Both the position numbers and the translations under genes were made by a program. The notes under the pieces were generated by a model that ran no database searches, was not told where the DNA came from, and saw only the letters and a list, made by a program, of their open reading frames with translations. DNA of 61,492 nt from Acholeplasmataceae bacterium (lineage in GTDB: Bacteria > Bacillota_I > Bacilli_A > ML615J-28 > CAG-698). Shown here one piece after another: positions 57,379 through 61,492 of this stretch (the stretch's first letter is position 1; each line of letters starts with the position of its first letter). The DNA is taken from NCBI GenBank assembly GCA_012841865.1, contig DUTX01000129.1, positions 1 to 61,492 on the forward strand. Reading direction: 5' to 3'.

Positions 57379-57387
57379 ATTATATCA
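57379..57387 (-). promoter_or_regulatory. Extended -10 for yaaA-recF-gyrB-gyrA
   Basis: TGATATAAT on the minus strand, 80 bases upstream of yaaA. No good -35 hexamer at the usual distance. Confidence 0.5.
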
Positions 57388-57614
57388 TAAAAGCGACGAT
57401 TTTTCCAGCATTTTCTTGTTCTTTTTTGCTCTTTTAAAAAGTGAAACTATTTTCTGATTTTCCGCTGTAAATTTCTTCTCTGTTTGTATTTAAGGGACAA
57501 TCTTATGAAAAATTATTAATTAATGTTTTTCCTTAAAAATACAGCAAATTTTCACTTAAGGTTTTTTCTTTGCGAATTGATTCGCTTTTCTTCGACATTT
57601 TTTGGGATAAAGGC

Positions 57615-57666
57615 TGTGGAAAACTCCTGAGAAATCAACAAGTTATCAACAATAGGGTGTGGAAAA
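57615..57666. other. DnaA-box-like cluster (candidate oriC)
   Basis: Three nonamers near the DnaA consensus TTATCCACA: TTTTCCACA on the minus strand at 57615-57623 and 57658-57666, and TTATCAACA on the plus strand at 57643-57651. Three further near-matches lie at 58117-58125 (TTATCCAGA), 58225-58233 (TTATCCAAA, minus) and 59186-59194 (TTTTCCACA, minus). dnaA itself should lie right of the window, so a second origin region upstream of it is possible. Confidence 0.55.
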
Positions 57667-57801
57667 CTTTTTGAAAGGTTCTTGAGGTTTGTTGATTTCT
57701 AATAAGGGTTTTAAAAAATCCTAAAAATGTAAAGAGTTAATAAACGAAAAATCCCTAAAGCCTTTATTAAAAAGTGAAGTGTTTTTATAATAGTTCCTTT
57801 T

Positions 57802-57833
57802 ACTTGTTTAAGTAAATACATAAATACTTATTT
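57802..57833. repeat. Octad repeat cluster 1 (4 units)
   Basis: Four contiguous 8-bp units, ACTTGTTT AAGTAAAT ACATAAAT ACTTATTT. Mostly the ATAAATAC orientation. Confidence 0.7.
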
Positions 57834-57883
57834 AATGCTTATAAAAACAACATTGCTTCGTTTATATATACTATATTAAATGC

Positions 57884-57915
57884 GTATTTATGTTTTTATG
57901 TATTTCTGTATAAAT
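57884..57915. repeat. Octad repeat cluster 2 (4 units)
   Basis: GTATTTAT GTTTTTAT GTATTTCT GTATAAAT; four contiguous units in the GTATTTAT orientation. This is the cleanest view of the core. Confidence 0.75.
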
Positions 57916-58021
57916 TAAAAATTATTCTATTCTTCTAATAGAGCAAGAGAGAAACTCTTTAACACATACTGATTTCTTTCTTCCTGAAGCATTTATAAAG
58001 GTCACCATAATGTTTAGATAT

Positions 58022-58069
58022 AAAAGTATTTAAATACACATTTATGTGTTTGTGTATATATGTATAAAA
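58022..58069. repeat. Octad repeat cluster 3 (6 units)
   Basis: Includes the palindrome GTATTTAAATAC (58026-58037) followed by ACATTTAT GTGTTTGT GTATATAT GTATAAAA in strict 8-bp spacing. Confidence 0.7.
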
Positions 58070-58142
58070 TAAAACTTATTTAATTCTTTTAATAAAAACA
58101 GATCGTAAGAAACTATTTATCCAGAATATAATCAATAAATGC

Positions 58143-58166
58143 TTCTTTACTTATTTATGTATGAGG
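58143..58166. repeat. Octad repeat cluster 4 (3 units)
   Basis: TTCTTTAC TTATTTAT GTATGAGG. The weakest cluster. Confidence 0.5.
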
Positions 58167-58295
58167 TGAAAAGCTAGGGTATTATCATAAACATAATTAT
58201 TGGCTTAAATTGTAATGGATGAAATTTGGATAATTTCAAGAAATAGTTCTTGATTAATTATTTTGCTGCTTATATATAGATAATTAACAATTTAT

Positions 58296-58335
58296 ACATA
58301 TATGTGTTTTTACTTATATACATAAATAGGTAAAA
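58296..58335. repeat. Octad repeat cluster 5 (5 units)
   Basis: ACATATAT GTGTTTTT ACTTATAT ACATAAAT AGGTAAAA. Mixed orientation. Confidence 0.65.
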
Positions 58336-58491
58336 TCGTTCCTTTCAGAAGCGGTTGAAAACGGCAGCTTAAAAAACTCGGGATTATAAGTGGTTTAGAA
58401 AAAGAACGCCAATACTTTATTAAGAAAAGAAAAAACTAGGAACAAAAAATTAGAAGCAACAATTAAAATACTCTTTGAAAACACTTTTTTT

Positions 58492-58539
58492 GTATATACA
58501 GTTTTACTTATTTGTGTATTTACGTAAATAAATAAAGTA
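58492..58539. repeat. Octad repeat cluster 6 (6 units)
   Basis: GTATATAC AGTTTTAC TTATTTGT GTATTTAC GTAAATAA ATAAAGTA. Two inverted halves meet at GTATTTACGTAAATA. Confidence 0.7.
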
Positions 58540-58674
58540 CAACTTTAAGACAAAAAATCTATAATATTTATTACCGGACCTAATTTTAGGCCTAAAAAAA
58601 AAGCATCTTAAACAAAACATTTTTCTCTTCCTAATTTTTCAGAAAAACACCAACATAACAAACTCCTAAAAAAA

Positions 58675-58702
58675 ATACATATTTATGTAAATATGTATTG
58701 AA
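58675..58702. repeat. Octad repeat cluster 7 (palindromic)
   Basis: Near-perfect 24-base palindrome: ATACATATTTA and TAAATATGTAT arms around two bases (58675-58698). It can be read as octads ATATTTAT GTAAATAT GTATTGAA. Confidence 0.65.
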
Positions 58703-58806
58703 AGCAAGAAAGAAAAATAGTATAATATAATCAAGGTCGGATCCGATAATAAATTCCAGAAAAATCTCGGTGAAGAAGCGAAGAAATTATGAAATTTATT
58801 TTATAT

Positions 58807-58870
58807 GTATTTAGGTATTTCTTCATTTCTTTATTTACGGTTTTATGTATCCCTGTATTTACATAAAAAT
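58807..58870. repeat. Octad repeat cluster 8 (8 units)
   Basis: Eight contiguous units: GTATTTAG GTATTTCT TCATTTCT TTATTTAC GGTTTTAT GTATCCCT GTATTTAC ATAAAAAT. Every unit keeps a T-rich centre and 8-bp spacing across 64 bases. Confidence 0.75.
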
Positions 58871-58993
58871 ATTGCTTGAAGATTTTCTGTCTTTTTGAAA
58901 CCAAAAAAAGATAAAATGAATAAAACTTCAAAAACAGGGAAAAATAATCATTTTCATTTTGTTTTCATCGGCCTTGAAATTTCGTTTTGTTTG

Positions 58994-59031
58994 TTTTTTA
59001 CCCTAGGGGGAAAGTAAGTTTCCCTAAAAAA
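58994..59031. repeat. Bulged inverted repeat in gene-free region
   Basis: TTTTTTA, a 7-base bulge, GGGAAA, loop GTAAG, TTTCCC, TAAAAAA. No T-run in the right place on either strand, so it does not look like a normal terminator. Confidence 0.5.
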
Positions 59032-59234
59032 TGCTGAAATTGATTTCGTCGCAAATTTCCATTGATTTCAAAGGGGCTTTTAGACAAGTTTTTGGGCCCT
59101 GAAGAAAAAAAGTATTGATTTCTGAATATTTTATGAAAAAGCATAATTCATCGGTTTTCGCCAAATTTTATTTTTGCTTGATTAGTGTGGAAAATGATCG
59201 AATTTTAGCGTGAACTAAACAAAATGTTTTTTAT

Positions 59235-59298
59235 GTATATACATATGTATGTAGGTATGTTTTTGCTTAAATACTTATATATGTATTTGTGTATAAAT
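59235..59298. repeat. Octad repeat cluster 9 (8 units), operator/promoter of the RHH-parA operon
   Basis: GTATATAC ATATGTAT GTAGGTAT GTTTTTGC TTAAATAC TTATATAT GTATTTGT GTATAAAT: eight contiguous units ending 23 bases before the RHH start codon. TATAAA at 59292-59297 is a possible -10 inside the array, so binding here should repress the operon. Confidence 0.75.
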
Positions 59299-59321
59299 AT
59301 ATTTTCACAAGGAGGAGTAGC

Positions 59322-59537
59322 ATGAATAAATCATTGCCTTTCAAGAAACGAGAAAACCCACTTGCTAACACAGGTACTAATGCAAATGCGGATAGTGGCA
59401 TTCGCGAAAAGTACACCGCAACAATGGACAGAGCCCTGAGGAAGAAAGTAAAGATTGCAGCAGTTGAAAAAGGGATTATGTTCTCACAATATATTGAAGA
59501 AGCAGTAATCGAAAAACTTGAAAGAGAGGGGTATTGA
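59322..59537 (+). CDS. Ribbon-helix-helix protein (candidate centromere-binding partner of ParA)
   Basis: 71 residues from the ATG at 59322 (AAGGAGGAG upstream). Residues 1-27 are polar and probably disordered. Residues 28-69 fit an RHH fold: strand EKYTATMDR, helix ALRKKVKIAAVEKG, turn IMFS and helix QYIEEAVIEKLERE. RHH proteins bind DNA as dimers on short repeats. Omega of plasmid pSM19035 and ParG have the same plan (flexible N-terminus plus RHH) and work with ParA ATPases. Here an octad array lies just upstream and parA starts one base after the stop codon. No ParB-type HTH protein is present. Confidence 0.85.
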   Translation: MNKSLPFKKRENPLANTGTNANADSGIREKYTATMDRALRKKVKIAAVEKGIMFSQYIEEAVIEKLEREGY

Positions 59538-59538
59538 A

Positions 59539-60327
59539 ATGGCTGTCATTTCAACGTTTTGTAAAAAGGGGGGCGTCGGAAAGACGACATTTATCGCGTT
59601 TTTAGGTCATCATTATGCTAAATTAGGAAAAAAGGTCTTAATAGTAAGTGCCGACGATCAGAACAGTATCTTTAAATGCTTTGGTGTAGAAGGTAAGATA
59701 TTTGAAAAAAATGATGATTATTTGGAATTCTTACTGGCTGGCCATGCGGAACTCGGCGATATTTTAATTGAAGCCAGAGAAAACCTTTATTTGATTAAAA
59801 CCTTAAACACGGACAAGCTTTCGATGAAATTAACCTTAGAACGCAATCAAGAAAAGGCAATTAAGAAGATGATTGAAGAGTATTCGTCTTATTTTGATCA
59901 TATTTTGGTTGATTTTCCGCCTTCCAGTAGCCGTTTATCGGAGGTTCTCTTAGATTTAAGCGATGAAATCTTAATCGTTGTCGGTCTTGACAGCTTGGGA
60001 TTGGGCGGTTTTGTAAACACTATCCAATATTTCATTGACAATGATCTCAATTTAAACAATATTAAGTACATCGTTCCCAACGGGTACAGCAAAAATCGCC
60101 GGGCTCCTAAAATATCTTTAGACATTTTGGCAGAACAAGCAAAGGAATTTACTCCGAAAGCTTTTGTTCTCCCGGCTTTGCAAGAAAAATCAATCATCAA
60201 AAATCTTCAAAGTGAAGGTGTTAGTCCTTTTGATGATGCGAAAATGACAAGTTATTATGATCAAAATCAAAAAGAGATTTTAGCCGATGATTTAAACGAG
60301 TTGTTTAAACATATCGATATCGCATAA
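59539..60327 (+). CDS. ParA-family partition ATPase
   Basis: 262 residues from the ATG at 59539 (GAGAGGGG upstream). Deviant Walker A CKKGGVGKTTF (8-18), Walker A' region VLIVSADDQNS, and Walker B HILVDFPPSSSR. It is clearly distinct from Soj at 21812 (for example SADDQ replaces LIDLDEQAD). It is cotranscribed with the RHH gene, which suggests a plasmid-like ParA-RHH system. Mollicutes such as Mycoplasma genitalium also have a ParA-like gene beside dnaA (from memory), which may be related. It converges with dnaN. Confidence 0.9.
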   Translation: MAVISTFCKKGGVGKTTFIAFLGHHYAKLGKKVLIVSADDQNSIFKCFGVEGKIFEKNDDYLEFLLAGHAELGDILIEARENLYLIKTLNTDKLSMKLTLERNQEKAIKKMIEEYSSYFDHILVDFPPSSSRLSEVLLDLSDEILIVVGLDSLGLGGFVNTIQYFIDNDLNLNNIKYIVPNGYSKNRRAPKISLDILAEQAKEFTPKAFVLPALQEKSIIKNLQSEGVSPFDDAKMTSYYDQNQKEILADDLNELFKHIDIA

Positions 60328-60330
60328 AAA

Positions 60331-60349
60331 AAAGAGGTTTTCCCTCTTT
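60331..60349. terminator. Bidirectional terminator between parA and dnaN
   Basis: AAAGAGG-N5-CCTCTTT, A-run before and T-run after. Confidence 0.85.
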
Positions 60350-60358
60350 TTTTATTTT

Positions 60359-61480
60359 CTATGATACCCTTACAGGTAAAATTAGTTGTGTTAGATTGAC
60401 ATCATAATCGCCGGTGATGATAAAAGGTTTGATTTCACCGGTAAAATGTAGGTTAATTTCTGTCGAATCAAATGATTTCAAGGCCTCAAGCAAGTATTTC
60501 GAACTGAATGCGATTTGAAAATCAAGCGCTTTGCTGCATTCTAAAGGTGTGAGTTCTTCTTTGACAGTTCCAATTTCATTGCTGGTTGAGTCAATTTCTA
60601 CGGTTTTGTCATTGTGGATCGTTAATTTTATGATGTTCGAAGAATCATATGTAGTAAAGAGCGATGCCCTTTCGATAGCAGAAATAAGTTCATTTTTGTT
60701 GAACTTAACGCTTGTAAGAAAGTCTGTCGGAATCAAATTACTGGTATTCGGAAAGGTTCCGTCGATTAAACGGGTTTGAAAGAGCAGATTTTTATATTTA
60801 AAAAGAACTTTCGTTGGCGAGAAGTGCATTTCAACAATACTATCTACATCATCAAAAATCTTGTTCAGTTCATCCAAACTTTTACTCGGAATGACAACAT
60901 TTATCGAATATTCGTTTTCGAAGAACATAAATTTCTTCGCTAAACGGAAACTATCAGTTGCGACAACTTCGAGTTTGCGGCCGTCAGTACTGAAAGACAC
61001 ACCGGTTAAGATAACTCTGGATTCTGAAAGCGAGGTTGCAAAGGTGGTTTTGCGGATGATTTGGCGGAGATTTCCGACATCTAATTTCATTACGTTATCA
61101 GAATCGCTAAATGAGATAAAGGGATAATTATCCTTATCTAGAGCATTCAGCGAAAAATTACTGCGATCTGCTAATATTTTGACTATATTTTCTTCAAATA
61201 CTGAAAAATCAATATCTTTCGAATCCGTTTTACGGACAATCTCGATGAAATACTTCCCCGGAACAACGATTATTCCTTCTTCTTCGATTTGTAATAATCT
61301 TTTATCCTTAATCAAAGATTGAATCGAAATTTCGTTGTTAGAGGCGGTTAGAAACAAACAATTATTCCGAGCTTCAATTTTGATACCGGTTAAAATCGGC
61401 ATCGGTGCTTTTGTAGAAAGAGCTCGGCTCACGTTCATCAGATTCAGTAAAAGCAAATCTCTATTGATTGTAAACTTCAT
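60359..61480 (-). CDS. dnaN: DNA polymerase III beta subunit (sliding clamp)
   Basis: 373 residues, complete. Three-domain clamp (for example MKFTINRDLLLLNLMNVSRALS at the start, LPVRVS at the end). It tethers DNA polymerase III to DNA. AGGAGA precedes the ATG at the window's right edge. dnaA is expected upstream, beyond the window. Its normal downstream neighbour yaaA is 3 kb away across the RHH-ParA cassette. Confidence 0.98.
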   Translation of the reverse strand: MKFTINRDLLLLNLMNVSRALSTKAPMPILTGIKIEARNNCLFLTASNNEISIQSLIKDKRLLQIEEEGIIVVPGKYFIEIVRKTDSKDIDFSVFEENIVKILADRSNFSLNALDKDNYPFISFSDSDNVMKLDVGNLRQIIRKTTFATSLSESRVILTGVSFSTDGRKLEVVATDSFRLAKKFMFFENEYSINVVIPSKSLDELNKIFDDVDSIVEMHFSPTKVLFKYKNLLFQTRLIDGTFPNTSNLIPTDFLTSVKFNKNELISAIERASLFTTYDSSNIIKLTIHNDKTVEIDSTSNEIGTVKEELTPLECSKALDFQIAFSSKYLLEALKSFDSTEINLHFTGEIKPFIITGDYDVNLTQLILPVRVS

Positions 61481-61492
61481 GTTTTGTCTCCT

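Larger units (their letters stand above)
57300..59321. other. Gene-free repeat-rich region; candidate origin and partition locus
   Basis: Two kilobases with no believable gene, richer in A+T than its surroundings. It contains DnaA-box-like sequences near 57.6 kb and singly elsewhere, nine clusters of 8-bp repeats, a bulged hairpin at 58994-59031 and three ATTGATTTC copies (59039, 59061, 59114). It separates yaaA-recF-gyrB-gyrA from dnaN. Position and content suggest oriC and/or a centromere for the adjacent RHH-ParA operon. Experimental function is unknown. Confidence 0.7.

Noticed and set aside
58731-58931. 66-residue open frame on the minus strand in the gene-free region
   Set aside because: It overlaps octad cluster 8, has no ribosome-binding site, and is low-complexity Tyr/Phe/Lys-rich sequence typical of AT-rich DNA.
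57802-59298. CRISPR array
   Set aside because: Units are 8 bp, degenerate and contiguous, with no constant repeats of 25-40 bp or spacers, and no cas genes are present.

Overview
The window is one contiguous, AT-rich bacterial chromosome segment from a spore-forming, low-GC member of the Bacillota. TGG encodes Trp and TGA acts as stop, so the standard code is used, unlike the Mollicutes that read UGA as Trp. Sporulation and germination genes are scattered through it: an alpha/beta SASP, a SpoIIE-type phosphatase, SpoVT, BofA, CwlJ and GerQ. It also carries RNA polymerase delta, a ComK-like factor, a short ClpB and several Bacillus-like gene blocks (pth-mfd-spoVT, rpoE-pyrG, cwlJ-gerQ, recF-gyrB-gyrA). 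This fits a Bacilli lineage near the Erysipelotrichales/Mollicutes branch. I cannot name the species from the sequence.

Layout. 0-3.3 kb: start of msrA, a YolD/Y-family polymerase pair, and a DUF1858-DUF438 pair. 3.4-10.2 kb: a Crp/Fnr regulator, a SatD-like protein, rubredoxin, an rRNA methyltransferase, SASP, thiI with its cysteine desulfurase, and a frameshifted TSCPD gene fused by overlap to a free-Met-sulfoxide reductase. 10.2-15.5 kb: rpsD with a leader, pgk-tpiA, comK-like, msmX and a PucR-type regulator. 15.5-25.2 kb: rhodanese, spoIIE, exoA, an ABC exporter, and the block mnmG-rsmG-soj-mscS-DUF951. 25.2-31.7 kb: thioesterase, VanZ, two facing thioredoxin-like lipoproteins, class II aldolase, DegV, an ArAE-type membrane protein and YjbQ. 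31.8-42.7 kb: spoVT, mfd, pth, folD, clpB with a CIRCE element, an FAD dehydrogenase and pyrG. 42.8-51.4 kb: rpoE, bofA, surE, two nrnA paralogues, cwlJ-gerQ, a Gx transporter, HIT, pepA, and serS under a T-box. 51.4-61.5 kb: gyrA, gyrB, recF, yaaA, then a 2-kb gene-free region, a ribbon-helix-helix/ParA pair and dnaN. Most genes lie on the minus strand, as expected if replication moves leftward from an origin at or beyond the right end.

The most unusual part is 57.3-60.3 kb. The usual dnaN-yaaA-recF junction is split by about 3 kb. That stretch holds (i) DnaA-box-like sequences, (ii) nine clusters of degenerate 8-bp repeats (core GTATTTAT / ATAAATAC, about 45 units, strictly 8-bp spaced within clusters) and (iii) a plus-strand operon of a 71-aa ribbon-helix-helix protein and a ParA ATPase, whose promoter region is itself an 8-unit cluster. 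This has the parts of a plasmid-type partition system (ParA + RHH centromere-binding protein + iteron centromere, like delta-omega or ParF-ParG) placed at the chromosomal origin. In the same window the ordinary chromosomal soj gene lacks its partner spo0J, and I saw no canonical parS. The cassette may therefore stand in for ParABS in origin segregation; that is inference.
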